A stretch of DNA of 64,000 nucleotides from Jatrophihabitans sp. (lineage in GTDB: Bacteria > Actinomycetota > Actinomycetes > Mycobacteriales > Jatrophihabitantaceae): assembly GCA_036399055.1 (NCBI GenBank), contig DASWNX010000014.1, positions 1 to 64,000 on the forward strand, read 5' to 3'. Position 1 is the stretch's first letter. Each line of letters opens with the position of its first letter. Position numbers and translations under genes: made by a program. The notes beneath the pieces are model-generated. The model searched no databases. It had not been told where the DNA came from and saw nothing but the letters and a program-made list of their open reading frames with translations. This document shows, piece after piece, positions 7,932 to 17,240 of this stretch.

Positions 7932-8153
7932 TCAGGAGACGTTCTTCTTTCCCCGGGTGGCGCCGCCGCGACTGCGCAGCGACACCTCGTTCTCGCTCAA
8001 CAGCCGGTGGATGAAACCGTAGGAACGGCCGTGGCTGTCCGCCAATTCGCGGATGCTGCGCCCCTTCTCGTACTGCTTCTTCACTTCGACCGCCAACTTG
8101 TTCCGATCAGACCCCGTGATCCGGGCGCCCTTTTTCAGATCAGCCACCGTCAT
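7932..8153 (-). CDS. Gbn-like small nucleoid-associated helix-turn-helix protein
   Basis: 73 residues beginning MTVADLKKGARITG, with a single helix-turn-helix ('GRSIRELADSHGRSYGFIHRLLSE') and a basic Gly/Arg/Lys tail ending RGGATRGKKNVS. Length and sequence match the actinobacterial family that includes Gbn, the GATC-binding nucleoid-associated protein of Streptomyces. The position between an enoyl-CoA hydratase and an ABC-F gene also fits my recollection of that locus. An ATG three codons upstream (8162) is an alternative start. A longer reading frame to 8264 is open but does not resemble the family. It probably binds DNA broadly and influences development or chromosome structure. Confidence 0.75.
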   Translation of the reverse strand: MTVADLKKGARITGSDRNKLAVEVKKQYEKGRSIRELADSHGRSYGFIHRLLSENEVSLRSRGGATRGKKNVS

Positions 8154-8267
8154 TCCTCTCATTGGATACCGCAGCGCAGCACCGTGGTGCAGTGATCCTT
8201 TTCGCACGCCTTCTCTTGCTAGCAGGCTGGCAACCGCAAGGCAATGCTTGGGGTGATCTTCCAAACG

Positions 8268-9872
8268 TCAGGCCAACGCGATCAGGTCGGCCAGGTCGGC
8301 GCTCCAGGTGTCCTCGACACCGTCGGGCAGCAAGATCACCTTGTCGGGGTTGAGCGCTTCCACCGCGCCCTCGTCGTGGGTCACCAGGACGATGGCGCCG
8401 GCGTAGTGGCGTAGCGCGTCGAGCACCTGCTCCCGGCTGGCCGGGTCCAGGTTGTTGGTCGGCTCGTCCAGCAGCAGCACGTTGGCCGCGCTGGTCACCA
8501 GCATGGCCAGGGCCAACCTGGTCTTCTCGCCGCCGGAGAGCACTCCGGCGGGCTTGTCGACGTCCTCACCGGAGAACAGGAACGCTCCCAGCACGCTGCG
8601 CAGCTGAAGGTCGGCGGGGTCGGGAGCGGCGCTGCGCATGTTCTCCAGGACGGTGCGCTCGGTGTCCAGCGTCTCGTGCTCCTGGGCGTAGTAACCCAGC
8701 CGCAGGCCGTGGCCGGGCACCACCTCGCCGGTGTCGGGCTTCTCAGCGCCGGCCAGCAGCCGCAGCAGCGTGGTCTTGCCCGCCCCGTTCAGGCCGAGCA
8801 CCACCACCCGGGTCCCCCGGTCGATGGCCAGGTCGACGCCTGCGAACACCTCCAGCGAGCCGTAGGACTTGGACAGGCCCTCCGCAGTCAGCGGGGTGCG
8901 CCCGCACGGCGCGGGGTCGGGGAAGCGCAGCCTGGCCACCTTGTCGTGAGCCCGCACCTCGGCCAGCCCGGCGTTGAGCGCGTCGGCCCGGCGCAGCATC
9001 TGCTGGGCCGCCTTGGCCTTGGTCGCCTTGGCCCGCATCTTGTCGGCCTGGCCGCGCAGCGAGTCGATCTTGCGCTCGGCGTTGGCCCGCTCGCGGTTGC
9101 GCCGGCGCTCGTCGGCGTCACGCTGCTTGAGATAGGCCTTCCAGCCGACGTTGTAGACATCGACCACGCTGCGGTTGGCGTCGAGGTACCAGACCTTGTT
9201 GACCACCGCGTCCAGCAGCTCGACGTCGTGGCTGACCACGATCAGCCCGCCTCGGTGGCCCTTGAGAAAGTCGCGCAGCCACACGATCGAGTCGGCGTCG
9301 AGATGGTTGGTGGGCTCGTCCAGCAGCAGCGTGGTCGGCTCGCCGGCCGAGTCTGCGAACAGGATCCGGGCCAGCTCGATGCGCCGTCGCTGCCCGCCCG
9401 ACAGCGTTCCCAGCGGCTGGGCCAGCACCCGCTCGGGCAGGCCCAGATGGGCGCAGATACGAGCCGCCTCGGCTTCGGCGGCGTACCCGCCGAGGCTTGA
9501 GAACCGTTCCTCGAGGTGGCCGTAGCGGCGCACCAGCGCCTCGTCGGCGTGCTCCTCGGCCAGCCGGTGCCCGACCGAGGTCAGCTCGTGCAGGATCTCG
9601 TCCAGGCCGCGGGCCGACAGCACCCGGTCACCGGCGGTCTGCTCCAAATCCCCCGTGCGCGGGTCCTGAGGCAGGTAGCCGACGGGGGTGTTGCTGCTCA
9701 CCTGGCCGCCGTGCGGCAGCGTCTCGCCGGCGAGCACCTTCAGGCTGGTGGTCTTGCCGGCGCCGTTGCGGCCCACCAGGCCGATTCGGTCACCAGCCTG
9801 GACCCGCAACGTGGTGGGCTGCAGCAGCAGCCGCGCGCCCGCGCGCAGTTCGAGGTCGGTGGCGGTGATCAT
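8268..9872 (-). CDS. ABC-F ribosome-associated ATPase
   Basis: 534 residues with two ABC domains and no membrane segment. Domain 1 has GRNGAGKT (34-41), LSGGQ (157-161) and TLLLDE (181-186). Domain 2 has GLNGAGKT (360-367), LSGGE (445-449) and VLLLDE (465-470). The charged helical linker at about 240-310 is the P-site tRNA interaction motif that reaches the ribosomal peptidyl-transferase centre. It could be a housekeeping translation factor (EttA/Uup type) or a mild antibiotic-protection factor; the sequence does not decide. It lies upstream of the Gbn-like gene on the same strand. Confidence 0.88.
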   Translation of the reverse strand: MITATDLELRAGARLLLQPTTLRVQAGDRIGLVGRNGAGKTTSLKVLAGETLPHGGQVSSNTPVGYLPQDPRTGDLEQTAGDRVLSARGLDEILHELTSVGHRLAEEHADEALVRRYGHLEERFSSLGGYAAEAEAARICAHLGLPERVLAQPLGTLSGGQRRRIELARILFADSAGEPTTLLLDEPTNHLDADSIVWLRDFLKGHRGGLIVVSHDVELLDAVVNKVWYLDANRSVVDVYNVGWKAYLKQRDADERRRNRERANAERKIDSLRGQADKMRAKATKAKAAQQMLRRADALNAGLAEVRAHDKVARLRFPDPAPCGRTPLTAEGLSKSYGSLEVFAGVDLAIDRGTRVVVLGLNGAGKTTLLRLLAGAEKPDTGEVVPGHGLRLGYYAQEHETLDTERTVLENMRSAAPDPADLQLRSVLGAFLFSGEDVDKPAGVLSGGEKTRLALAMLVTSAANVLLLDEPTNNLDPASREQVLDALRHYAGAIVLVTHDEGAVEALNPDKVILLPDGVEDTWSADLADLIALA

Positions 9873-10108
9873 GTGAAGGCACTTTCCGGTTCAAGGCTGA
9901 TGGGCAGATGAACAGGGCCGGGCTCAGCGCGGAACGGTGCTCACGTTTGATCAGATTACCCCAACCGGCCACCGCTTTCTGCCGCTGACGGGCGCGGGGG
10001 CGCCTCCCCGGTACCGTTCACTGCTAGGCCAGGCGGCTCGGGCCTAGGCCAGGCGGGACTAGACAAGCGGCTCCAACCACGGGGACCGCTCGCGCGGGGA
10101 CGGTGACG
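9873..10108. other. Divergent intergenic region, ABC-F / zinc peptidase
   Basis: No gene is supported here. It must hold the promoters of both divergent genes. TAATCT on the minus strand near 9956 could be a -10 for the ABC-F gene. On the plus side TAGGCCAGGCGG occurs twice (about 10025 and 10043), followed by TAGACA, a possible -10 for the peptidase gene. These are weak matches. Confidence 0.35.
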
Positions 10109-11038
10109 ATGCAGTTCAACGACGACGCTCAGCTGGACACCTCACAGGTGCAGGACGCCCGCGGCGGCGGGATGGGCCGCGGAGGCCTGGCCGTCGGCGG
10201 CGGCGGACTGGGAATCGTCGGGCTGATCGTGGTGGTGCTGTTCAACGTCCTCGGCGGCGGCGGCGGTGACGGCAGCGGCGGGATGGGCGGGCTCAGCAGC
10301 CTGGGCCAGGGCTCGAACCCCAGCTCGATCGACAACAGCGAGCTCAGCAGCGAGTGCCGCACCGGCGCGGACGCCAACGAGCGCTCGGACTGCGCGATCG
10401 TGGCCGACATCGACTCGGTGCAGGCGTTCTGGGCCACCGAGCTGCCGCGCCAGGGCGTGCGATACCGCAAGTCCCCCACGGTGTTCTTCACCGGCGGAGT
10501 CAACACCGGCTGCGGCTCGGCCAACTCAGGCGTGGGCCCGTTCTACTGCCCCGCCGACGCCAAGATCTACATCGACCTGTCGTTCTTCGACGAGCTCAAG
10601 ACCCAGTTCGGCGCGACCGGCGGGGCGTTTCCCAACGCCTACGTGATCGCCCACGAGTACGGCCACCACGTGCAGGACCTGATGGGCACCTCGGACCGGG
10701 TGAACCACGGTGAGAGCGGCCCGACCTCGGACACGGTGCGGCTGGAGCTGCAGGCCGACTGCTACGCCGGGGCCTGGGCCCACCACGCCACCACGGTGCC
10801 CTCGGCCAACGGCCGGCCGTTCATCGAGAACCTCACCCAGGCCGACATCGACGCCGCGCTGGACACGGCGGGGCGGATCGGCGACGACTGGATCCAGTCA
10901 CACCTGGGCAGCGGCGGGGTGGACGAGAGCAAGTTCACCCACGGCTCGTCGGCGCAGCGGCAGAAGTGGTTCGGCACCGGCTATAAGACGGGCGACCCGG
11001 CCCGCTGCGACACGTTTAAGACGAGCAACCTGGGCTGA
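10109..11038 (+). CDS. Membrane-anchored neutral zinc metallopeptidase (YpfJ family)
   Basis: 309 residues from the ATG; a GTG two codons upstream is possible. A Gly-rich segment leads into one transmembrane helix ('GIVGLIVVVLFNVL') and another Gly-rich linker. The catalytic domain follows, with HEYGH ('VIAHEYGHHVQDLMG') and a downstream 'ELQADCYAGAWAHH' helix supplying the third zinc ligand, as in the YpfJ/Zn_peptidase family. Five cysteines in the outer domain may form disulfides. Topology predicts a short cytoplasmic tail and an extracytoplasmic protease. The substrate is unknown. Confidence 0.9.
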   Translation: MQFNDDAQLDTSQVQDARGGGMGRGGLAVGGGGLGIVGLIVVVLFNVLGGGGGDGSGGMGGLSSLGQGSNPSSIDNSELSSECRTGADANERSDCAIVADIDSVQAFWATELPRQGVRYRKSPTVFFTGGVNTGCGSANSGVGPFYCPADAKIYIDLSFFDELKTQFGATGGAFPNAYVIAHEYGHHVQDLMGTSDRVNHGESGPTSDTVRLELQADCYAGAWAHHATTVPSANGRPFIENLTQADIDAALDTAGRIGDDWIQSHLGSGGVDESKFTHGSSAQRQKWFGTGYKTGDPARCDTFKTSNLG

Positions 11039-11092
11039 TTTGTTGCCCCGGCTATATCAGGCTGACTCCAAGGGTCGGCATGCTGGCCGGGC

Positions 11093-11136
11093 GCGTCATG
11101 CTCCCGCGGCGTTATAGCGACGCCACAGCATGATGC
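11093..11136. terminator. Candidate bidirectional terminator
   Basis: GCGTCATGCT (11093-11102) and AGCATGATGC (11127-11136) pair with one G-T mismatch around a 24-base loop. The site is between two convergent genes, the peptidase and sufT. Its arms resemble the GAGCGTCATGCTCA arms of the repeats around the TerB gene near 51 kb, suggesting a shared hairpin family. Confidence 0.45.
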
Positions 11137-11180
11137 TCAAGCCCAGACCCGGCAGCTGCTCAGCCTGGAGAACGTGAGAC

Positions 11181-11525
11181 TCAGACGTTGAAGCCGAGCG
11201 CCCGCAGCTGCTCGCGGCCGTCGTCGGTGATCTTGTCCGGGCCCCACGGCGGCATCCACACCCAGTTGATCTTCATGGCGCTGGCCAGCGGCTTGGGGCC
11301 GCCGGTCAGAGCGGCCTGGGCCTGGTCCTCGATCACGTCGGTCAACGGGCAGGCCGCCGAGGTCAGCGTCATGTCGACGGTGACGGTGGCGTCATCGGCG
11401 ATGTCCAGGCCGTAGATCAGCCCGAGGTCGACGACGTTGATGCCCAGTTCGGGGTCCACCACATCGCGCAACGCCTCTTCGACGTCGTCATGCGACGGCT
11501 TGGGAATGGTGACGGCTTCGGTCAT
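11181..11525 (-). CDS. sufT: SufT-like MIP18/DUF59 iron-sulfur maturation protein
   Basis: 114 residues of the DUF59 (MIP18) family: 'DPELGINVVDLGLIYGLDI' and 'MTLTSAACPLTDVIEDQ' with the conserved cysteine. As the last gene of the SUF operon it is the actinobacterial SufT-type factor, thought to help deliver or insert Fe-S clusters under high demand. The ATG is preceded by AAGGAG with eight bases of spacing. A longer frame to 11573 is translatable only through tandem-repeat DNA and is rejected. Symbol by context. Confidence 0.85.
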   Translation of the reverse strand: MTEAVTIPKPSHDDVEEALRDVVDPELGINVVDLGLIYGLDIADDATVTVDMTLTSAACPLTDVIEDQAQAALTGGPKPLASAMKINWVWMPPWGPDKITDDGREQLRALGFNV

Positions 11526-11542
11526 CGTGGGGCTCCTTCGGT

Positions 11543-11609
11543 TCGGTCCTGACAGCGTGAAGTCTGACAGCATCGGTCCTGACAGCGTGAAGTCTGACGG
11601 CTTCGGTCC
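11543..11609. repeat. 30-bp tandem repeat between sufU and sufT
   Basis: Two copies of a 30-base unit starting TCGGTCCTGACAGCGTGAAG (11543-11572 and 11573-11602, two differences) plus a 7-base third start. It fills most of the short spacer just before the sufT ribosome-binding site. Read on the minus strand, each unit carries TCAGGACCGA, an imperfect Shine-Dalgarno-like string. Confidence 0.75.
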
Positions 11610-11634
11610 CCGCGACTGGGACCTTGACGGCCGT

Positions 11635-12099
11635 TCACGCCGGCGCCTCAGCGGCAGTGGCCTGGGCCACCGCCGACTTCATCGCCATCCAGCCCAGCAG
11701 CGCGCACTTGACCCGCGCCGGGTACTTCGACACTCCCTCGAAGGCCACCGCGTCGTCGAGGGCGTCGGCTTCCTCCTCGGTCAGCTCACTGTTGCCCTGG
11801 GACTGCATCAGCTCAAGGAATTTCTCCTGCAACCGCATCGCGTTCTCGATCGGCGTGCCGACCACCAGGTCGCTCATCACCGAGGTGGAGGCCTGGCTGA
11901 TCGAGCAGCCCTCCCCCACCCAGCCCAGCTCGGCGATCTCGCCGTCGGACAGCCTCACCCGCAGCGTCACCTCGTCGCCGCAGGTCGGGTTGACGTGGTG
12001 CACCTCGGCGTCGAACGGCTCGATCTCGCCGCGGTTCTGCGGATGCTTGTAGTGGTCGAGGATGATCTGCTGGTACATCGAGTCCATCGGCAGGCTCAT
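11635..12099 (-). CDS. sufU: SufU zinc-dependent sulfurtransferase
   Basis: 154 residues starting MSLPMDSMYQQIILDHYKHP, the standard SufU N-terminus. The three zinc-site cysteines are visible in 'NPTCGDEV', 'GEGCSISQAS' and 'YPARVKCALLGW', with Asp after the first Cys, as in the B. subtilis sulfur acceptor rather than an IscU scaffold. It takes persulfide sulfur from SufS for SufBCD. CCGAGG precedes the ATG; the gene starts 37 bases after sufS. Confidence 0.92.
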   Translation of the reverse strand: MSLPMDSMYQQIILDHYKHPQNRGEIEPFDAEVHHVNPTCGDEVTLRVRLSDGEIAELGWVGEGCSISQASTSVMSDLVVGTPIENAMRLQEKFLELMQSQGNSELTEEEADALDDAVAFEGVSKYPARVKCALLGWMAMKSAVAQATAAEAPA

Positions 12100-12136
12100 C
12101 GTCGACCTCGGCCCTTCGCTTCGCTGCGACGCTCGC

Positions 12137-13396
12137 TCATCCGAACATCTCCTGCACCCGGGCCAGGCCGGCCACCAGCGCGTCGATCTCGGCGGCAGTG
12201 GTGTAAACGCCGAAGGACGCCCTGGTGGTGGCCGGGATGCCGTAGCGCACGCAGACCGGCCGGGCGCAGTGGTGCCCGGCGCGCACTGCGATGCCCTGCT
12301 CATCGAGCAGTTGGCTGACATCGTGCGGGTGAATGCCCTTGACGGTGAACGAGATGGTCGCGCCCCGGTCCTCGGCCGAGTTCGGGCCGATCACCCTCAG
12401 GCCCGGCACGGTTGCGAACGCCTGCAGCGCGTAGGCGGTGAGCTCGTCCTCGTGCGCCTGGATGTTGTCCATGCCGATCGCGCTGACGTAGTCGATGGCC
12501 GCGCCGAGCCCGATCGCCTCGGCGATCATCGGGGTGCCGGCCTCGAACCGGTGCGGCGGCGCGGCGTAGGTGGTGCCGGTCATGTCGACGGTCTCGATCA
12601 TCTCGCCGCCGCCCATGAACGGCGGCAGCGCGGCGAGCAGCTCGTAACGCCCCCACAGCACGCCGACCCCGGTCGGGCCGTAGAGCTTGTGCCCGGTGAA
12701 GCCGAGAAAGTCGACCCCGAGCTGCTGGACGTCCACCGGACGGTGCGGCGCGGACTGGGCGGCGTCGAGGATGGTCAGCGCGCCGACCTCCTTGGCCCTG
12801 GCCACGATCCGCGCGACCGGGTTGACGGTGCCCAAGGCGTTGGACTGGTGGACGAAGGAGACCACCTTGGTGCGGGAGTCGATCCGCTCCTCGATCGCCG
12901 AGGTGACCAGCCGGCCGTCCTCGTCGATCGGGATGAACCGGAACTCCGCACCGGTGCGCTGGGCCAGCAGCTGCCATGGCACCAGGTTCGAGTGGTGCTC
13001 CATCTCGGTGACCACGACGTTGTCGCCGGGGCCGATCCGGAACTTCTCCGCGCCCGGGAAGGTGCTCGCGTTGGACAGCGAGTACGCCAGCAGGTTGAGC
13101 GACTCGGAGATGTTCTTGGTGAAGATCACCTCTTCGCGACGGGGGGCGTTGAGAAAGGCCGCCACCTTGTCGCGGGCCGCCTCGAACATCGTGGTGGCCT
13201 CGGAGCCGAGGGTGTGCACCGCGCGCGCGACGTTGGCGTTGTGCTGGGAGTAGTAGTCCTCCATCGCATCGAGCACCTGCCGCGGCTTCTGCGAGGTGTT
13301 GGCCGAATCCAGGTACACCAGCGGGACCCCGTGCACCTGCCGGGACAGGATCGGGAAGTCCTTGCGGATCGCCTCGACGTCGAACGAGCTGGTCAC
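12137..13396 (-). CDS. sufS: SufS cysteine desulfurase
   Basis: A PLP enzyme that turns cysteine into alanine and a protein persulfide for cluster assembly. From the GTG at 13396 it has 419 residues. The PLP lysine is in 'GFTGHKLYGPTGVGVLW', and the persulfide cysteine is in 'RAGHHCARPVC' (class II short loop, SufS type). GAGG lies eight bases before this GTG but only two before the GTG at 13402, so the downstream start is preferred. It is paired with SufU. Confidence 0.93.
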   Translation of the reverse strand: MTSSFDVEAIRKDFPILSRQVHGVPLVYLDSANTSQKPRQVLDAMEDYYSQHNANVARAVHTLGSEATTMFEAARDKVAAFLNAPRREEVIFTKNISESLNLLAYSLSNASTFPGAEKFRIGPGDNVVVTEMEHHSNLVPWQLLAQRTGAEFRFIPIDEDGRLVTSAIEERIDSRTKVVSFVHQSNALGTVNPVARIVARAKEVGALTILDAAQSAPHRPVDVQQLGVDFLGFTGHKLYGPTGVGVLWGRYELLAALPPFMGGGEMIETVDMTGTTYAAPPHRFEAGTPMIAEAIGLGAAIDYVSAIGMDNIQAHEDELTAYALQAFATVPGLRVIGPNSAEDRGATISFTVKGIHPHDVSQLLDEQGIAVRAGHHCARPVCVRYGIPATTRASFGVYTTAAEIDALVAGLARVQEMFG

Positions 13397-13477
13397 CTGC
13401 ACCGCCTCACTGAGCTTTCTGTGTCTTCGTACTCAACAAAGAACCGGGGCCGAGCGTTACCGCCGGCCCGCTGCGAC

Positions 13478-14233
13478 CTACAGCACCGCCGCCGGCTCGT
13501 TGGCGCCGTACCGGGCGTAGCCGTGCGCCTCGAGCTCGTCGGCGAGCTCGGCTCCGCCTGACTCCACGATCCGGCCGTCGAAGAAGACGTGCACGAAGTC
13601 GGGCTTGATGTAGCGCAGGATGCGGGTGTAGTGGGTGATCAGCAGGGTGCCGATGCCGGTCTCTCGCACCCGGTTGACGCCCTCGCTGACGGTCCGCAGC
13701 GCGTCGACATCCAGGCCGGAGTCGGTCTCGTCCAGGATGGCGATCTTCGGCTTGAGCAGCGCCATCTGCAGAATCTCGTGGCGCTTCTTCTCACCGCCGG
13801 AGAAGCCCTCGTTGACGTTGCGCTCGGCAAAGGCCTTGTCCATCTCCAGCTCGCTCATGGCGGCGTTGACCTCTTTGACCCAGGTCCGCAGCTTGGGCGC
13901 CTCGCCGCGGACGGCGGTGGCGGCGGTGCGCAGGAAGTTCGACACCGAGACACCGGGGACCTCGACCGGGTACTGCATGGCTAAGAAAAGACCAGCACGG
14001 GCCCGCTCGTCGACGGCCATCTCCAGCACGTTCTGGCCGTCGAGCAGCACCTGGCCCGAGGTCACCGTGTACTTCGGGTGGCCGGCGATCGAGTAGGCCA
14101 GCGTGGACTTGCCGGAGCCGTTGGGCCCCATGATCGCGTGCGTCTGGCCGGACTCGACCGTCAGGTTGACGCCCTTGAGGATCGGGGTGTCGTCCACGGC
14201 GACGTGCAGGTCGCGGATCTCAAGCTTGGACAT
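13478..14233 (-). CDS. sufC: SufC ATPase of the SufBCD scaffold
   Basis: 251 residues from MSKLEIRDLHVAV, preceded by GAGGAG with the right spacing. It is a soluble ABC ATPase with Walker A GPNGSGKST, the SufC-specific signature 'FSGGEKKRHEILQ' and Walker B 'IAILDETDSGLDVD'. It drives conformational change in SufB-SufD during Fe-S assembly. The longer open frame upstream reads through the Rieske gene and is not real. Confidence 0.94.
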   Translation of the reverse strand: MSKLEIRDLHVAVDDTPILKGVNLTVESGQTHAIMGPNGSGKSTLAYSIAGHPKYTVTSGQVLLDGQNVLEMAVDERARAGLFLAMQYPVEVPGVSVSNFLRTAATAVRGEAPKLRTWVKEVNAAMSELEMDKAFAERNVNEGFSGGEKKRHEILQMALLKPKIAILDETDSGLDVDALRTVSEGVNRVRETGIGTLLITHYTRILRYIKPDFVHVFFDGRIVESGGAELADELEAHGYARYGANEPAAVL

Positions 14234-14295
14234 CAGTTGCTCCTCTTTCACAAGTTGTGCGCTCAGGGGGCCGGGCGGTGTCGCCGCAGCCCGGG

Positions 14296-14604
14296 TCAGT
14301 CGTCCAGCTCGGCGTAGACGTCGCCGTCGATCACCGAAGTCGGGTAGACCGGCACCGGCCGGGTGGCCGGCGGCCCGGTCGGCTTGCCGGTGCGCAGGTC
14401 GAAACGGGAGCTGTGCAGGGCGCACTCGAGGGTGCAGTCCTCGACCTCGCCGTCAGAGAGCGGAAAGTCGGCGTGCGAGCAGACGTCCTCGATGGCGAAC
14501 ACCTCGTCGCCGACCTTGACCACGGCGACATCGAGGGCAGCCAGCTCAACCCGCAGCGGCACTCCTGGGCTGAGCTCGGCCAGCGCGCAGAGCCGGGTGG
14601 CCAT
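14296..14604 (-). CDS. Rieske [2Fe-2S] ferredoxin-like protein in the SUF operon
   Basis: 102 residues forming one Rieske domain: C42-x-H44 and C61-x2-H64 with the expected 16-residue spacing ('VCSHADFPL', 'ECALHSSRFDL'). It resembles the small non-heme-dioxygenase ferredoxin subunits carried in actinobacterial suf operons. Its ATG overlaps the sufD stop (ATGA). It probably supplies electrons to, or is an early client of, the SUF machinery; this is not established from sequence. Confidence 0.88.
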   Translation of the reverse strand: MATRLCALAELSPGVPLRVELAALDVAVVKVGDEVFAIEDVCSHADFPLSDGEVEDCTLECALHSSRFDLRTGKPTGPPATRPVPVYPTSVIDGDVYAELDD

Positions 14605-15752
14605 CAGCCGTCCGCCAGGCCGGCCGGCGTGCCGCCGAGACGGGCGTCGATGCTGGCCATCAAGCGGTCGTGCAGAACCGGCACCTTGATGTGGTTGATC
14701 ACGTCGGCGAAGAAGCCACGCACCACCAGCCGGCGGGCCTCGTCCTCGGGAATGCCCCGCGACTGTAAGTAGAACAGCTGCAGGTCGTCGAAGCGGCCGG
14801 TGGCGCTGGCGTGGCCGGCGCCGGCGATCTCGCCGGTCTCGATCTCGAGGTTGGGCACCGAGTCCGCGCGAGCGCCGTCGGTCAGCAACAGGTTGCGGTT
14901 GAGCTCGTAGGTGGTGGTGCCGACGGCCTCCGGCCGGATCCGGACGTCGCCGATCCAGACCGTCCGGGCGCTGTCGCCGTCCAGCACCGACTTGTAGACC
15001 ACGTTGGAGCTGCAGTGCGGCACCGAGTGGTCGACGTAGAGCCGCGACTCCTGGTGCTGGCCCTCGCCGCAGAAGGACACGCCGTACAGGTTGGCCGAGC
15101 CCCCGGGCCCGCCGAAGCGCACCGTCGGGTTGATCCGGACGACGTCGCCGCCGAGGTTCACCGAGATGTGCTCGTAACTGGCGTCGCGGCCCACCAGCGC
15201 GGCGTGGGCGGCGACGTGCACGGCGCCGGCGTCCCAGTCCTGCACGCTGATCAGCGTCAGGGCCGAGCCGTCGGACAGCACGCACTCCACATTGGCGGCC
15301 ACGGTCACCTCGCCGACATGGTCCATCACTACGGTGGCGCGCGCGTTCGGCTGAACGTCGATGACGAAGTGGCCGTAGTTCAAACCAGGCCGGCCGATCG
15401 AGCGCAACGTGATCGGCTCGGCGGGCTCGACGCCGGCGGCGACGCTCACCAGCACCACCCGGGCGGTGTTGGCCGCGGCCAGCGCGCTGACCCGGTCGGC
15501 CGGGGTCAGCGCCTTGCCCACCAATGGGTGATCGGGCTTGACCATCGTCACGGTCACCCCGTCGGGCAACTCGGTCTCGAAGCCGAAGGTGTTCTCGGAC
15601 TCGAACGGCTGGAACAGCGGGCGCAGCTTGCGCAGCGGGCTGAACCGCCACTCCTCCTCGCGCCCGGTGGGCACGCCGAAGTCCTCGGGGTCGCGGGAGG
15701 TGAAACGCTCGGCGGGCGCGCCGCTGGCGGTGGGGGTGAGCAGTGTCGTCAT
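14604..15752 (-). CDS. sufD: SufD scaffold protein
   Basis: 382 residues of the SufB/SufD beta-helix family. It has the 'REEEWRFSPLRKLRPLF' N-terminus typical of SufD, the C-terminal 'LFYLQSRGIPEDEARRLVVRGFFADVI' and the client-like 'GEGQHQESRLYVDH'. It heterodimerises with SufB and binds SufC, and may help with iron entry. It lies 57 bases after sufB and is coupled to the Rieske gene. Confidence 0.93.
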   Translation of the reverse strand: MTTLLTPTASGAPAERFTSRDPEDFGVPTGREEEWRFSPLRKLRPLFQPFESENTFGFETELPDGVTVTMVKPDHPLVGKALTPADRVSALAAANTARVVLVSVAAGVEPAEPITLRSIGRPGLNYGHFVIDVQPNARATVVMDHVGEVTVAANVECVLSDGSALTLISVQDWDAGAVHVAAHAALVGRDASYEHISVNLGGDVVRINPTVRFGGPGGSANLYGVSFCGEGQHQESRLYVDHSVPHCSSNVVYKSVLDGDSARTVWIGDVRIRPEAVGTTTYELNRNLLLTDGARADSVPNLEIETGEIAGAGHASATGRFDDLQLFYLQSRGIPEDEARRLVVRGFFADVINHIKVPVLHDRLMASIDARLGGTPAGLADG

Positions 15753-15809
15753 CGTGTGCTTTCGGGTTGGGCCGGCCAGGATCCTCGAACGTGCGAGAAG
15801 CTGGTGGTG

Positions 15810-17240
15810 CTAGCCGACCGCTCCTTCCATCTGCAGTTCGATGAGCCGGTTGAGCTCAAGGGCGTACTCCATCGGCAACTCACGGGCGATCGGCTCGACG
15901 AAGCCGCGCACGATCATCGCCATCGCCTCGTCCTCGGACAGGCCACGGCTCATCAGGTAGAACAGCTGGTCATCGCTGACCTTGGACACCGTCGCCTCGT
16001 GACCCATCGACACGTCGTCCTCGCGGACGTCGACGTAGGGGTAGGTGTCGGACCGGCTGATGGTGTCGACCAGCAGGGCGTCGCACTTGACCGTGGACTT
16101 GCTGTGGTGGGCGCCCGGCTCGACCTGGACCAGGCCGCGGTAGGAGGTCCGGCCGCCGCCGCGAGCCACCGACTTGGAGATGATCGTCGAGGACGTGTGC
16201 GGCGCGGCGTGCACCATCTTGGCCCCGGCGTCCTGGTGCTGCCCCTCGCCGGCGAAGGCGATCGAGAGCACCTCGCCCTTGGCGTGCTCGCCGGTCATCC
16301 AGACGGCCGGGTACTTCATGGTCACCTTCGAGCCGATGTTGCCGTCGACCCATTCCATGGTCGCGGCCTCCTGGGCGACGGCCCGCTTGGTGACCAGGTT
16401 GTAGACGTTGTTCGACCAGTTCTGGATGGTGGTGTAGCGGCACCGCCCGCCCTTCTTGACGATGATCTCCACGACCGCCGAGTGCAGCGAGTCAGAGGAG
16501 TAGATCGGCGCGGTGCAGCCTTCGACGTAGTGCACATAGGCGTCCTCGTCGATGATCATCAGGGTGCGCTCGAACTGGCCCATGTTCTCGGTGTTGATCC
16601 GGAAGTAGGCCTGCAGCGGGATGTCGACGTGCACGCCCTTGGGGACGTAGATGAACGAGCCGCCCGACCACACGGCGGTGTTCAGCGCCGCGAACTTGTT
16701 GTCACCGGACGGGATCACCGTGCCGAAGTACTCCTTGAACAGCTCCTCGTGCTCGCGCAGCGCGGTGTCGGTGTCCAGGAACAGCACGCCCTGGGTCTCC
16801 AGGTCCTCACGGATCTTGTGGTAGACGACCTCGGACTCGTACTGCGCCGCGACGCCGGAGACCAGCCGCTGCTTCTCGGCCTCGGGGATGCCGAGCCGGT
16901 CGTAGGTGTTCTTGATCTCGGCCGGCAGGTCGTCCCAGGAAGCGGCCTGCTTCTCGGTCGAGCGCACGAAGTACTTGATGTTCTCGAAGTCGATCCCCGA
17001 CAGGTCCGAGCCCCAGTTCGGCATCGGCTTCTTACGGAAGATCTCCAGCGCCTTGAGCCGGCGCTCCAGCATCCAGGCGGGCTCGTTCTTCAGCGCCGAG
17101 ATGTTGCGCACGACGTCCTCGCTCAGGCCGCGACGGGCGGTCGAACCGGCCACGTCGGAGTCTGACCAGCCGAACTTGTAGGTCGACAGGGCCTCGATCT
17201 GCTCGCCCTGGGTGATAACGCGCTCAGCTGCTGTGGTCAT
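15810..17240 (-). CDS. sufB: SufB scaffold protein
   Basis: 476 residues, full length for SufB. Diagnostic stretches are '[19 protein letters not shown]', '[23 protein letters not shown]' with the conserved cysteine, and '[22 protein letters not shown]' at the C-terminus. It is the platform on which nascent clusters form. Its ATG overlaps the sufR stop (ATGA), so regulator and scaffold are coupled. Confidence 0.95.
   Translation of the reverse strand: MTTAAERVITQGEQIEALSTYKFGWSDSDVAGSTARRGLSEDVVRNISALKNEPAWMLERRLKALEIFRKKPMPNWGSDLSGIDFENIKYFVRSTEKQAASWDDLPAEIKNTYDRLGIPEAEKQRLVSGVAAQYESEVVYHKIREDLETQGVLFLDTDTALREHEELFKEYFGTVIPSGDNKFAALNTAVWSGGSFIYVPKGVHVDIPLQAYFRINTENMGQFERTLMIIDEDAYVHYVEGCTAPIYSSDSLHSAVVEIIVKKGGRCRYTTIQNWSNNVYNLVTKRAVAQEAATMEWVDGNIGSKVTMKYPAVWMTGEHAKGEVLSIAFAGEGQHQDAGAKMVHAAPHTSSTIISKSVARGGGRTSYRGLVQVEPGAHHSKSTVKCDALLVDTISRSDTYPYVDVREDDVSMGHEATVSKVSDDQLFYLMSRGLSEDEAMAMIVRGFVEPIARELPMEYALELNRLIELQMEGAVG

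Noticed and set aside
14811-17165. 784-residue plus-strand open frame across sufD and sufB
   Set aside because: Antisense to two clear SUF genes, and the composition is typical of a shadow frame.
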